Positions 49,241 through 60,760 of a stretch of 64,000 nt of DNA are shown here, piece by piece. Made by a program: the position numbers and the translations under genes. Where the stretch lies: positions 13,908,971-13,972,970 of the forward strand of contig CM075183.1 of NCBI GenBank assembly GCA_037577475.1. Reading direction: 5' to 3'. A model generated the notes under the pieces. That model did no database searches. It was not told the origin of the DNA and saw only the letters and a program-made list of their open reading frames with translations. The stretch comes from Chaunax sp. Z400. Lineage: Eukaryota; Chordata; Actinopteri; Lophiiformes; Chaunacidae. How positions within the stretch are numbered: the first letter of the stretch is position 1; every line of letters starts with the position of its first letter.

Positions 49241-50499
49241 AAGCCGTAGATTGTCCTGAGGTAATCAGTAAAATGTTGTCATATTATTCCAAGCACAGCT
49301 TGGTATCTCTGCAGATACTTTGTTCATTTCTCTGATATAAGTCAAAGTTGACCATTTCTGCTTAAAATTTGCCCTTCATCTTGTGTTAGTGTCAAATTTC
49401 TGACAACTTGGATGCAGCCTTATTTTTTGCGAGCTGCAGGTGAGAAAAACGGCGTTACATCAGAAATGCAACACAGCCTGTGTCCTTTTCTGGCCATTAA
49501 TGACGCATTGTCCCGGTCACACCACTTTATCATGATCTATGAATCTCTGATTTTGATGCAATAGAAAACCAATCACTTGCAGCGAGCCTCAAGGCGAGGC
49601 ATTAGTCATCATGTCTTTGACACCACCTAAGAATTGGGTCATTCTTTTAAATTAAAAGCTCTCATTTGTAAATATAAACTTGCCGACAAAAAGACACACT
49701 CTGTTCTTATTTTGATGTATGAAAGAATAAAACAACAGTGCTCAGGTGAATTAATGCCTGCCCACATTGCTGTGACTGCACCTGCGTGAGGAAAGTATAG
49801 AGGGGGGTGCAGAAGATTGAGCACTTTTGCTTGAATCTGGCAGTTGTAAATTTGTTTTCTTTATTAGGATTATTTGTCTGAGCCAGTGCATCCTATTCAC
49901 CATGTCAAAGCAGACTTTAATGTTCAGGCACTGTGAGATGCCAATAAAATGCCAATATATCCTCTCTCTTCATTCGTCTTTATGTTGTATTAAACCTCTC
50001 CCCTCAAGATTATTCAGGTATATATCTTGGTTCTCAGCTGGAGAGACTTAGTCAAGAATCTTAATCTCTGTTGCTCAATAGCGAGCCTCTGCAGTCTGAT
50101 GGGCTCTGACGGTTATTGAACACCTGGGGTGTATTCAATAAACCTAAAGTTTGTTCCTGCTTTACTTCAATAAAGGAGCACTCTGTATCAATTTGCCCAT
50201 GAGATGTATCTGGCATAGGTGACATTGAATTGCCACATGCTCAAGCAATGATGTCTTAAAGATGAATGTGCTTTCTTTTGGACTTGATCCAAATTGTTGC
50301 GTTCAACCTAAGCTGGAAAGAGTTTTACAGTCATTAGTGGCATAAAAACAATATTTAAAACATCCCATTTGGGATGTAGTTTGAGGAAGGAAAGATGGGC
50401 TTTTCACATGCTGAGGCGTTGTTACACACTGTGCGTTTGGATGGGATACACAAAGTATCCTTTGCCGTCTGTGGCCAAACCATCCTGCCAAAGCCTGCC
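49241..50499. other. gene-free stretch
   Basis: No gene or repeat recognised. Confidence 0.5.
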
Positions 50500-50720
50500 T
50501 CAATCACTTGCTAAACATGGCGCTTGTAAGTTTAGGCAGGAACATTGATAATATGCTCAGCATGAAACAGTATCTTTGTCTAGTTTAGGTACAAAAATTA
50601 CATGATTAGGTTTAGGAAAAGTCGTTGATTTGTGTTTGCTTTCAGATGGGATCCAAACTCTGGTCTCTTGGGTGAAAGTTGGGTTTCTGATCAACCACTC
50701 AAGCTCGGATTATGAAATAC
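50500..50720 (+). repeat. dispersed fish repeat, plus-strand copy
   Basis: ATTAGGTTTAGGAAAAGTCG, then TGGTCTCTTGGGTGAAAGTT. Related to the reverse-oriented copy at 48,335-48,640. Confidence 0.45.
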
Positions 50721-52354
50721 GTTGCATTGTGCAGTCGTTCTGATCGTCTTGTATTGATGGGGATGTGTTTCCATCGGAGGTACATTCAGAACTGGTACGT
50801 CTCATCCACATGCACAACCCTCTGTTTCTGGATGAAGTGCAACGTACCAAAATGGCAGTATTGAACCAAAAAACCAAAGACAGGAAGTGTGAATAAAAAG
50901 ACACAAGGGAAACTCAATTTTCAAAATAAAACAGGAAACAATATACACAGAACAATGACAAAATATTAAAAGCAACAAACTGACACCAAAAGTATGACAA
51001 AATTATTGTGTATCCAAAAGTTTCTTCTGCAGTTTTCTTTCTTCACTGTTATTTCTTTGCTTTTTGTTAGCACCAGCAGTCAGAGTTCCATACACAACTC
51101 TGAGCTGTCATTTATCTTTAAATATCTAGTCCAATTCATCTTGACATCAATTTCTGAAGCTTATCCCAAGTCCCAGACCCAATAAGGGACTAATCTGTTC
51201 ATTTCTTGTCGAACGATGTCACTGCACTTCCTTGACGCACCTATCTTAATGTCTGTCTCATTGAGTGAGAGGAAAAGCACCAAACCTCAGGGGCCACACA
51301 CAGGGCCTTAATGTCAATGAGTTTGGCAAGTGGCTATGACAGCCACAAGGTCAGCCCATGTCTGAGCTTATTGTCCCGAGGGTGGGCCAACAGTCACCAG
51401 AGTCACAATAAGAAAATCTTTCTCAGGGAGAAAAAAAAAATTCATCCTGCTGATAATTATTCCATACTGGCTTGTTCAATCCAATAGGGCTGCTCCAGGA
51501 TAGCTGTGAGTGACTGTAACAGTGATATTTGTAGAGCTCATTATTGGCATTCAGGGTGGCTGGAATGACTCTCTGAGTAGAAATGAGGAAGTAAGAAAGA
51601 AAGGGAAGGACGGCAGAGGCAGATGTTTATGGCTGTGGTGCTGTACAGTGTGAGGGAGTTGTGGAGTTATCGGGGTAATGCTAATCAGCCTCTTGGGCGC
51701 TGAGCCGCAACAAATCAACTCCTCAAAGCAGATCATGGCCTGGCCTGACATTAGAACCCCCCATCCTCTCAAACACACAGTCTCATCTTACTCCTCACTC
51801 GGCGAGAGAAGGTGGTGAAGGAGTACCGGAAAGAGTGCGAGGCAGTGAGCAGAGGACAATGTGTGATTATGATTGTGTGTGTATGCGTATGTGAGACTGG
51901 GATCCACAGAGACAACGGAAGAAGGATAAAGTTACAGCCAGGCAGAGATGCAGAAAAAAGAACATTACAAACAAGAGAAGGCGGACTGGGAGACATAGAG
52001 GAGAACAAAGTTAATGTTATGAAAAACGTGAAATCTTTCCAATGGCCTGTTACAAACCCAATTGACCGTTCACTACTCCCTGCACCATTTTAATGCTGGT
52101 GCTCGTCCTGCCAAGCTCTCCATTTTTGCACGGTACATATCCAGTTTGCAGTAATAACTGTGGTAGACTTACCACTTGTAATTCATACTGAAATGACAAA
52201 TGACACAAGCAGATTTTATCAGGTGGAGGTGGCTAGATAATTTAACTAATATGATATAATGAGTTTGTTGCAGGAAGGATGCTTTCAGGTGTCTTTATAA
52301 TTTTTGAAGTTACACAATATTAACCCTGTGCAAGGGTCTGAAATATGCTCTGCT
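50721..52354. other. gene-free stretch
   Basis: No gene. The opposing frames at 51,769-52,093 are mutual shadows with no domain. Confidence 0.5.
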
Positions 52355-53990
52355 TTAGACTACTAAAGCACTCCACAGTGATACACACTTCCCTGACACA
52401 CTTAATGACCAGTATGCACGATTCGAAGCTCTCAATGACACACCAGCATGTAAGACATAAGACACCCCCACCCCCCTGAGGAGTAGACACTGTCTGGACC
52501 CAGCTGACAAGAGGAGAACCCTATCCAATGGTAGCCCACGCAAAGCTACAGGTCCAGACAACATGCCAGGGCGTGTGCTGAGGGACTATGGTAATCAGCT
52601 GGCAGATGTTCTCACAGACATCTTCAACATCTCCCGGAGCCACGCTGTCATTGCTGTAGGCTTCAGGAAAGAGACCACTGTCATCCCAGTGCCAAAAATG
52701 TCATCTGTGACTGGTCTCAGTGACGAACACCTTTGGCACTGACTATGGTCATGATGGCTAGTCATGAGATGCATCATATCTGCCCTCCCCACTTCACTGG
52801 AACTTCTCCAGTTTGCATATCGCACCAACTGCTCCACTGATGATTCCATTGCCTACACCCTGCATTCAGGTCTATCCCACCTAGACAATAAGAACACTTA
52901 CACCAGAATGCTGTTTTTCGACTTTAGCTCAGCATTCATTATAACCATCCCTCAAAAGTTGGCAGGAAAACGTTCCATGTTGGGCCTCAGCATCTTTATC
53001 TGTAATTGAATTTAGGACTTTTTGACAGAGAGAACACAGTAAGCATTTGCAACAGAACGTGAGGTACCATCACATTGAGCACAGGTGATCCTCAAGGTTG
53101 CATGTTTGGCCCCCTGATGTTCACGTTGCTCATGCACGATTGCTCTGCCAAATCCTACATCAGTCACACCAACACACTCTGCTGACCACTCTTCACCATC
53201 CATCAGTGGTGCTCAACAACAATCTCCATCAGTGTTCTTGGCGTGAACATCTCTGATGACCTCACCTGGTCTCTCAACACCAACTCTGTAGACAAGAATG
53301 CACAGCAACACCTCTGCCTCCTGGACTGAGGAGAACTGGCTTAACCCTGCCTGTTCTCACCACCTTCTACAGAGGTACTATGGAGAGCATCCTGACCGGC
53401 TGCATCACGGTGTGAAATCCTGTGAGCACAAGACCCTGCAGAGTGTCATGAAAATGGCAGAAAGGATAAGGGGGGGGTCTCTCACCGCCCTCAACGACAT
53501 CTTTGTGAGGTGCTGCGCGTGTAGAGCATCTCCGATTGTAGAAGACCCCTCCCACTCCTCACACAGTCTGTTTGCTCTCCTGCCACCGGGCAGAAGATCT
53601 TGCAGCATCAGGACCAGCTGCACAAGGTTCTGTAACAGCTTCTTCCCTCAAGCTGTAAGACTCTTAAACACTTTGCTGCCAACCACTATGAGAATCAAAC
53701 CCACTCCTGCAAATGAACATTCATGACACTGCACTGACAGTATACTGGAATATTTTACTATGTCTTTACTTATTATCACTGTGCCGCCTATTGTCTATCA
53801 TTTATTGTATTATTTATTGTATACTTTTTTATCTGCATTCTGTTTTTATACTTGTATACTGTTTTTATCACATTGCAGACATTTATTGTTTACTGTTTTA
53901 TTGCACCATATCCTATTTTTCATCCAGATGGTTAAAAAGGTTAGAATTGTTGTTTTTCACACAAGTCACATTTTACTAAAACACTGCTTG
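52355..53990 (+). mobile_element. decayed CR1/L2-group LINE, reverse transcriptase region
   Basis: This is a non-LTR retrotransposon fragment that once encoded a reverse transcriptase. Recognisable blocks in order are NQYARFEAL-like text near 52,400, NMPGRVLRDYGNQLADVLTD at 52,560-52,620, LQFAYRTNCSTDDSIAYTLH at about 52,805-52,866, the catalytic-aspartate motif LFFDFSSAF at about 52,909-52,935, and DPQGCMFGPLMFTLLMHD (the PQG motif) at about 53,089-53,145. After that come FLGV-type text, and PSHSSHSLFALLPPGRRS with FFPQAVRLLNTLL near the C-terminus (to about 53,690). The frame changes repeatedly, and the FADD catalytic box is missing, apparently by deletion near 53,160-53,220. The 3' end is TTTATTGTAT-rich to about 53,990. 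Dead copy; 5' truncated, no endonuclease. Confidence 0.85.
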
Positions 53991-54189
53991 ATAGCTGAGT
54001 AGTGGTGATGGTTGAGTCCTAACAACCACGTGTGACATCAGATCAATTTTTGAGCATAATGAGGATGTGTAGAGTATAAATGTCTGCAGCTGGGAAAATA
54101 AATGTAGTTTATCAACATAAAAAATAAGGAAGTCATGAGCCTTTCAGACATGCTAATTTAGTTGTTTAGTTTAAAGATATAATACAGAG

Positions 54190-54485
54190 CATTTCCACAT
54201 TAAAATGTATGTAAATGATGTTTTTGTTAAATATGTTTTTGAGTTGTGTACTTACCTTTCCCAGATCCTTGCAATAATGGTCAAACCCAGAGAAATCAGA
54301 GATGTTATTCAAGGTAATGGTGCAGTTTATTTGATCTCTTTGCAACTAAACTAAATTTAATGAAACTTAAGAATATTGTCCATGCTTGTTAAGACTTTTG
54401 TCTGAGTCACATTAGATGAATTTTCATTGGTAAAGGTGGTTGTGTAACAATTAAGACAACTCCAAGGACCCCACAAGTTTTTAGT
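54190..54485 (+). repeat. dispersed repeat, first direct copy
   Basis: Shares with 57,670-57,985 the blocks CATTAAAATG, GTTGTGT, CAATRxTGGTTCAAACCCAG-type text (here GGTCAAACCCAGAGAAATC), and GATGAATTTTCATTGGTAAA followed by GGTGGTTGTGTAACAA. Same orientation in both. Confidence 0.6.
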
Positions 54486-55553
54486 CATATATTAGAAGCT
54501 AGATATTGTTCATTTGAAAAATAAGCTAATTAGTTAATGCCAAAAGTAACAGAGTTACTGAGTGTTAGTCTAGCACTGATTATAATTAACAAAACACTGA
54601 ATCCATCCTTATAATTCTCTTCTATCTTGACTTTACATAGTCCTTAACAAAGAGAGACCACCATTCAAAATCTATATACAGGCTATAACTCTTACTTCAG
54701 CCGATGCATACTCTTTGAGCATGTGGAGAAATCCAAACCGGCCTGTTGTGCCAAGTCACAGTCACTCAGCTATGATTGAATAGTAGTTGTTCGGCGACAG
54801 GGTTGAGCCACCGATCAATTACCAAATGACTTTCTCCATAATTGTTCAGTACCTTGTCTACAATTTTATTTCTTCCCAAAAAGGATTGCCGGGTGTGCAC
54901 TCACCAAAATAGTTTTTCATTTTTTGACAAAGGAAAAGCAGTTAAAAGAAACAGATGCGGGGACACGGGAACAAAACCGCCGGGCTGGGATTGGATCCAA
55001 AGTTGGTGAGAAGACAATTGGGACTCCAGAGACATTCTGAACCATTTGATCATCACTGAGCATCCGTGTTTTCAATTTTAAACCAATGTCATCTTGTAAA
55101 AATCAATCATTTGATGCTACATGCTCGCTGAATGCTAATGTTCACCACCACTGTTCCTTGTATCATAGCTGATATTTTAGTGGGGAAATGTGATTACTGT
55201 CGAAACACCAAATCTTTGAGACTAAAGTGGTTTGGTGAGAGTATGGCGGCTTGATCAATTAGAGTGATTGCAGTGCTTTGTGTTTTTCATCCACCATGAC
55301 ACTGTCTGCACCTGAAGTAGGATGGGTATTAAAAACACACGCATAAATGCACACACAGTTGCCAGCAATCAAAGACAATGATGCACAAACAAATTACTTT
55401 GCTCGGGTCTTTTAGGAGGCGTGCTTGCATCAGCATGCTGAGCCCACAGCATCCCTTCTCACCTGGGAGCTGTGTTGGACCACTGAGGTGCGGTAAGATA
55501 CTACACGCCTCAGGGCGCCCATGACCTTTGAGTAATGGCCGTCAGAAACTGTA
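54486..55553. other. gene-free stretch
   Basis: No gene or repeat recognised. Confidence 0.5.
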
Positions 55554-55554
55554 T

Positions 55555-55588
<34 letters not shown>
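55554..55588. repeat. (TG)n followed by (GA)n
   Basis: Thirteen TG units run into a short GA patch. Confidence 0.95.
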
Positions 55589-55975
55589 CAGAGACAAAGG
55601 GACACAAAGAGGACAGGAGACAAAAGGTGTGTGTGCTTTTGTGATTCCACTGACAATGTTCTATTGCGAATGACTTTTTTGCTAACAAGCATGAGAATCA
55701 GCTTTTGTTTATAGCTGCATCTACATTATGACCGCCCTTACCTGTGCTTGGTGCCCTTTTCTGAACCATAATCATATTTGCACACTATGTACTGATGAGC
55801 CGTTTACATTCAGGCCTCTGAGGAATATGCAATTGTGGTGGCTGAGCATCTCTTTGTAGCGTTCAAGTACATTACAATTGGGGTTACTTGAAGAACAATG
55901 ACTAAGAGCATAATTAAATGCAGCATGCAGAAAGTCTCTTTGAACAGCTCTGTTCTCCATCTAGTTACCAAATGA

Positions 55976-56022
55976 TGTATTTCTTTTAAAGGGTCATAGG
56001 GTATTTCTTTTAAAGGGTCCAA
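55976..56022. repeat. 23-bp tandem duplication
   Basis: GTATTTCTTTTAAAGGGTC occurs twice in a row, the copies ending in ATAGG and CAAGG. Confidence 0.9.
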
Positions 56023-56023
56023 G

Positions 56024-56083
56024 GATTCCAGGTCTCAAAACCTGGAATCAGGTACGTAGGATTTTGGTTAAGATCAAAATCCT
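56024..56083. repeat. two consecutive perfect hairpins
   Basis: The first is GATTCCAGGT, loop CTCAAA, ACCTGGAATC (56,024-56,049). The second is AGGATTTTG, loop of eight, CAAAATCCT (56,058-56,083). Both stems are perfect. They lie just beyond the 3' end of the tRNA retroposon on the minus strand. They are not typical of any element I recognise. Confidence 0.8.
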
Positions 56084-56153
56084 GCTTTGGCTCTTATTGT
56101 ACCGACTTTGCACATTCTTGTTCAGATGGATAGATAAATACTATATGGATCCC

Positions 56154-56157
56154 AAAA
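56154..56157 (-). terminator. RNA polymerase III T4 terminator
   Basis: TTTT on the minus strand, 13 nt past the discriminator base, within the retroposon tail. It would allow a short tRNA precursor to be made. Confidence 0.6.
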
Positions 56158-56169
56158 GGAAATCATTTT

Positions 56170-56251
56170 TGGCAGTGGTGGGATTCGAACCCACGCCCCC
56201 AAAGAGACTGGAGCCTTAATCCAGCGCCTTAGACCACTCGGCCACACTACC
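56170..56251 (-). tRNA. tRNA-Leu (anticodon AAG)
   Basis: It delivers leucine at CTT/CTC codons. On the minus strand it is an 82-nt class II tRNA. The acceptor stem is GGTAGTG with CACTGCC (one G-U), discriminator A. The A box is TGGCCGAGTGG (56,244-56,234). The anticodon stem CTGGA/TCCAG encloses loop TTAAGGC with anticodon AAG (56,217-56,215). There is a long variable arm, and a perfect T stem GTGGG/CCCAC around TTCGAAT, with the B box GGTTCGAATCC (56,191-56,181). All stems are intact, so it looks functional. No CCA is encoded. The first T4 terminator is at 56,157-56,154, inside the LINE-like tail. It sits inside a retroposon rather than a tRNA cluster, so it may be a functional retroposed tRNA gene or the head of a SINE. 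Confidence 0.95.
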
Positions 56252-56260
56252 TTAGTTCAG

Positions 56261-57669
56261 GCTTTTTTAAGTGGTACTCTCCCAACTCAGGGGTGATTTC
56301 AGTGTCTGTTTCACACAATTCTTCCACTATTTACAACTTAGGAGAACATTTAATCCTTGCCATCATACAAGAGTGAATTGTGTGTCAATCAATGGGGAAA
56401 TTACTCTTTAAAGCTACTCTGTAAAGTTATATTTATGATCAAATGCTTATTACCATCCCTGCCATCAATAGGAAAACAGTTTGGGAAGAAAATTTTGGGT
56501 CCCACCTGCAAGATAAGATGTGGCATTGAGTGCAAAGAAAATTTCATCCTCTCACAAATCATTGTATTTTTTTATATTTAATGTCATGCTTCTTTGACAC
56601 ATTTACTTTCTCGTGAGGTTTCACCTCGACAGGAAAATGTTTGTTGTGAGCGTATGAACAAGGTAAATAAATTTCTTCTGTGCAGCATCATCAGTATGAC
56701 TTTGCCTACTCTGGAAACATGAATCTGTCTTATTCCTTTGATTTTCTGTTTGTTGTTACGAGGCGGTGTAGTAAGGCTTCACAGGCTCCCTGAGAGTAGT
56801 TTGTTTTGTTACTCCCACTCACACAAAAGCAGCGACTGTCTCCCAAAAGATGGAGAGCAAACTGATATCTCTGGAAGTCTGCTTCATTTAAAATATGGTA
56901 AAGCCTCCTGCTTTGCTTCAGAGAGATGCTCTCTGTTTGTGTGAGTGTGTGTGTGTGAGTGAGTGTTTGTGTGTGTGTCTGCTCCTAAGACTCAGGGATG
57001 ATGCATAGACTCTGACACTTTGACAGATGAACAGATTTAGAGCGCTCGAACGACCCAGCCTGTTCAATAGAGGCAGGAGCAAGAGTGTGAGCGAGTATGT
57101 TAGTGTGTTTCTGTGTTTGACTGCTTCTTTGTGTGTGACCGCTAAGATTCACTAAATATACAGTTCACGTTTGTATTATTTCCCCTCATTGAAACATAAA
57201 GTTGTGTAACGGGGAGGGATATATGGGCATGTCAGTCACGTTTACTGCCATGATTGAGCCAAAGGAACTGCTCTTGTTTGACATCACAAGCTGATGGAGC
57301 ATGAGTCGAGGGTAACTTTCCCTCCATTACAATCAAACTCACACCTAGTCATGACTGCCACTGTCCTAATATGTCTGCCATCATTCACTCTCAGGCCTTG
57401 CTTATATCATTTGTCTTTTTATGGCCTTGTTCCTTTGCAGTAACTTCTCCAGAAACCCAGGAAGCGTTTCTAGGAACTGGGGAACTTTGCATGTCTCTCA
57501 GTATCAGTGGAAAATATGTCATTAGATGATTCCACACATCCACACATCTCTTAGTTTTAGTGCAAGTATTGTGTGTGACTTTCATGCAAGAGATCATGTC
57601 TTACTTACTTAACCATAGCATACTCAACCTTAGGAATAAATTAAGTATTTTAAAGAACAAATTTGTTAC
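56261..57669. other. gene-free stretch
   Basis: No gene. A TG/GAGT-rich patch occurs at 56,939-56,979. Confidence 0.5.
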
Positions 57670-57985
57670 GTTTTCGCATTAAAATGCCTTGAATCACTAG
57701 AAATTTCTTTTTTTATTTTGTGAAGTTGTGTCCCAAATTTTTTCCAACAATGTTCAAACCCAGAGAAATGCAAAGAAAAATAGTCAAGTTAAGTTTTTCA
57801 TTTGGTCACCTGTTGCTATAACTTCCAGGAGAGAGTCATAGAATTTGGCGAGCGTGACTTAACCCAACATGAATGAAACTCCAAAACATTTCCTCCTCTG
57901 CTTGAGTCGCGTAGACAGATTTTCATTTGTAACGGTGGTTGTTAAACAATCAAGGCAATAACTCCCATGATCCAAAGCTACTTCA
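57670..57985 (+). repeat. dispersed repeat, second direct copy
   Basis: Blocks GCATTAAAATGCC, GAAGTTGTGTCCC, ACAATGTTCAAACCCAGAGA, AGATTTTCATTTGTAACGG and GGTGGTTGTTAAACAATCAA parallel those at 54,190-54,485. Confidence 0.6.
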
Positions 57986-59299
57986 CTACATCATTAAAGT
58001 ACAGATTGATTGAAAGATTCAAATGCACTCAAAATACCCCCTCTCCCCAAATCTGTTAATATAAAAACATTATTGACAAAAATTCATTTGCTACGAGAGC
58101 CAACTACACACAGCTATCTGAAATAATCAATTATCATTGTGTTGCATGGGCTATACCATTGTTGATTCTGATTTTGAGTTTGTGTTATGGAAATGATAAT
58201 TTTGTCCTGCTCCTAAGAGAATGAAAAAAAAAAAAAAGATCACACACAAAGGCTGTCATTTTTCAGTCTAATTTTCCCAAACTTGACACTTTTTCTTGTT
58301 GTTGTTCCGGGTTTAGTCATCATGGATTGTTACTTCACAAAGGACTGTTACTGTCATATTTTGTCATATTTCCCAGTATGTGTGTGGGCCATTTTAATTC
58401 ATACGTGACTTCGAGGGTGCCATTAATTCTATGTGCGTCTAAGTGCATTTTTGTGTGCATGCATTTTTCCAAATGCATGTCTGTGCAGGTGAGATTGACT
58501 GAGTGCTTCACTGCAAACATGCTTCAAAATTGCTTTCAAGTATGGAATTGTGTCCATGCTTTGGTCCCAAATATCAGCATGATGTTCTGTTCCTCCTGTT
58601 GTTGTTGTTGTTGTTGGGAAAGATACAGTCACTGTCTACGGTCAAAATTTACATTTCTTCATGGCACTTGAAAAGTCCAACACTGACGTCAAATAGAAGC
58701 CTGAGTGTAGCTGACAGCAGCTCAAGTCTTAATTAGTGTCCTCCTTAGACACCACAAGATGATTCCAAATTCCCCAAATCCTAGCAAAGCACCCCAGCAC
58801 TCCCACATACAACAAAAGAAGAATTATAAAAGAGCACTTCCATCAATGAGTCGTCATCCCTACTTTTCTCCCCCGGCTATCGTGCTCCGGTCCCTGTGCC
58901 CTCATCCGGACACAATGTTCTCCTGTTGAAAACTGCAGAACACAGACAAAACGCACACTTTGTCTGCCTAAGCAAATAATTACTCCGATTAATTAGCCAT
59001 GCTGTGGATAGCTGGAGGCAGACATTCAATTAAAAAGAGCTAAACTACAGCAGAAAAATAGTTGTAACGTCACCACTGGAGGGTAAGACTTTGCTGACCT
59101 TCTCTGACAAGGCCTGGGACGGTGGATGCATATAGGAGGAGCTGCAATGGGACATGAGGTGAACACGGCTAATTAAAGTGTATCACACAATGTAAAGGAA
59201 AATGTTATACATCTCTTTCTTTGCCAGACATTTCTGTTCTTAGTTGATCCAACATTTAACTCACCTGTTACTGTACACTCATAGCTTCTGTGTCTCGAG
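57986..59299. other. gene-free stretch
   Basis: No gene. There is a (GTT)n microsatellite at 58,598-58,616. The 114- and 77-codon frames around it include a cysteine or leucine run made by the repeat. Confidence 0.5.
58598..58616. repeat. (GTT)n microsatellite
   Basis: Six GTT units. Confidence 0.9.
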
Positions 59300-60760
59300 A
59301 CGAAATCATCTCTTGCCCTCAACTGATACTAGTTTACCCTTCAAACACAGGAACCTGGGAAACAGCTGTAAGACCCAACATATATCTAGACTGCTTCCCT
59401 CCCATTGACTTTCAACAACTTCTACTATATCTTCATCCAAACCAACATCCTGTCTCCTAGACCCCATCCTAACTAGGCTCCTCAAAGACATTTTATCCTT
59501 AGTCAGCACATCTCTACTAGATATGATCAATCTGTCTCTATTAACAAGTTATGTACCGCAGTCCTTTAAAGTAGCTGGAATGAAACCTCTTCTTAAAAAG
59601 CCTAATCTTGATCAAAAATTCTTGACAAAGCAGTCACTAATCAGTGATGTGATTTTTTTTACCTAACAATAGTTTATTTGAGGATTTCCAGACAGGCTTT
59701 AGAGCACATCATAGCATAGAGACAGCATTGGTTAAAGTTACAAATTACCTCATATTTGAATCAGATGTGGGACTTGTCTCTGTATTTGTTAGATCTTAGC
59801 GCTGCATTTGACACCACCGATCATCACAAGACTCAAACACAATATGTATCAAAGGAACTGCATTAAGCTGGTTTAAGATCCATTTATCTGATCAGTCTCA
59901 GTTTGTCAGGTTAAGGATGAATCCTCCATTCACAACAAAGTTCATCATGGAGTTCCACAAGGTTCTGTATTTGTACCATTATTATTCATACTTTGTATGC
60001 TCAGTTTAGGTAATATGAGGAAATTTTCTGCAAATTGGCATTGCTATGTGGATGACATGCAATTATACTTATCAATGAAATCATTTGAAGCTAATCCGTT
60101 AACTAAACTTCTGGAGGTCTGAAGGACATTAAAAACCTGCAAGGCCTCCAATTTTTTGCTACTTACTGCTACTGACGTTATTGGGCTGGGCCCTAAACAT
60201 CTCAGAAACACATTGTTTAATGAAATGACTGCTCTGGATGGTAGAGTGCATGCATACGTATGTTCCTTTATGATTGTATTTTCAGTCTGGTTGAAAATGT
60301 GTTCAGAGCAGAGCAAGTTGTCATGACCAAAGAGAAAACTTATTACTCCTCTAGTCTAGGTGCCTTATCTATTAATTAGAAAAAAGACACACAACCACAA
60401 AGTAATTTTTGGCTCTGAATGGTCTTTCGATGTGCAGGTTTTGTTGTGCTGTCCTGCTTTACCTAACTGAGACATTGAACTAAGCTCAGGTCAATTCTTT
60501 CCTTTACAGATTTAGACAAAGTCATCCATGCTTTGTCTTGTCTAGATTTGACTACTGCAACTGACTTTATGCAAGTACCAGCAAGCGAAACATCCAAAGA
60601 CTGTAAATTATTATACAATATTATACAAAATGCTGCTGCCAGGCTTTTAACATGAACTAAGTGAAACAACCACATAAGACCAATCCTTGCTGCCTGCCTA
60701 AATGCATAGTTTTGCAGTTTATTTCAAACATGAAATAAACACATGTTCTTCCTTCTGTCC
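59300..60760 (+). mobile_element. decayed L2-group LINE, reverse transcriptase region
   Basis: Old non-LTR retrotransposon fragment. Across shifting frames it shows, in order: MINLSLLTSYV-like text and then KPLLKKPNLD (about 59,520-59,610), FEDFQTGFRAHHSIETALVK (about 59,679-59,738), LDLSAAFDTTDHH with the first catalytic aspartate (59,789-59,827), ISDQSQFVR-type text, a GVPQGSVFVP-like PQG motif (about 59,950), and the HCYVDDMQLYLSMK box with the second catalytic pair (about 60,039-60,080). Farther on are GLGPKHLRNT-like text, SRFDYCN-like and KNAAARLLT-like remnants to about 60,660. Stops and indels are many. It differs from the copy at 52.4 kb in keeping a YVDD box, and is a different subfamily. 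No endonuclease part is visible. Confidence 0.85.

Larger units (their letters stand above)
56117..56260 (-). mobile_element. tRNA-Leu/LINE-tail retroposon with target-site duplications
   Basis: On the minus strand the unit reads: target-site copy CTGAACTAA (56,260-56,252), an 82-nt tRNA-Leu (56,251-56,170), a 44-nt tail (56,169-56,126), and a second target-site copy CTGAACAAG (56,125-56,117). The tail contains ATTTCCTTTTGGGATC followed by CATATAGTATTTATCTATCC. From memory, this resembles the 3' end of a fish CR1/L2/Rex1-group LINE, which ends in AATAAAG-TATC repeats. tRNA head, LINE tail and duplicated target are the hallmarks of a SINE or a template-switch retroposon. The family could be a known fish SINE, which I cannot exclude. 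Confidence 0.7.
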
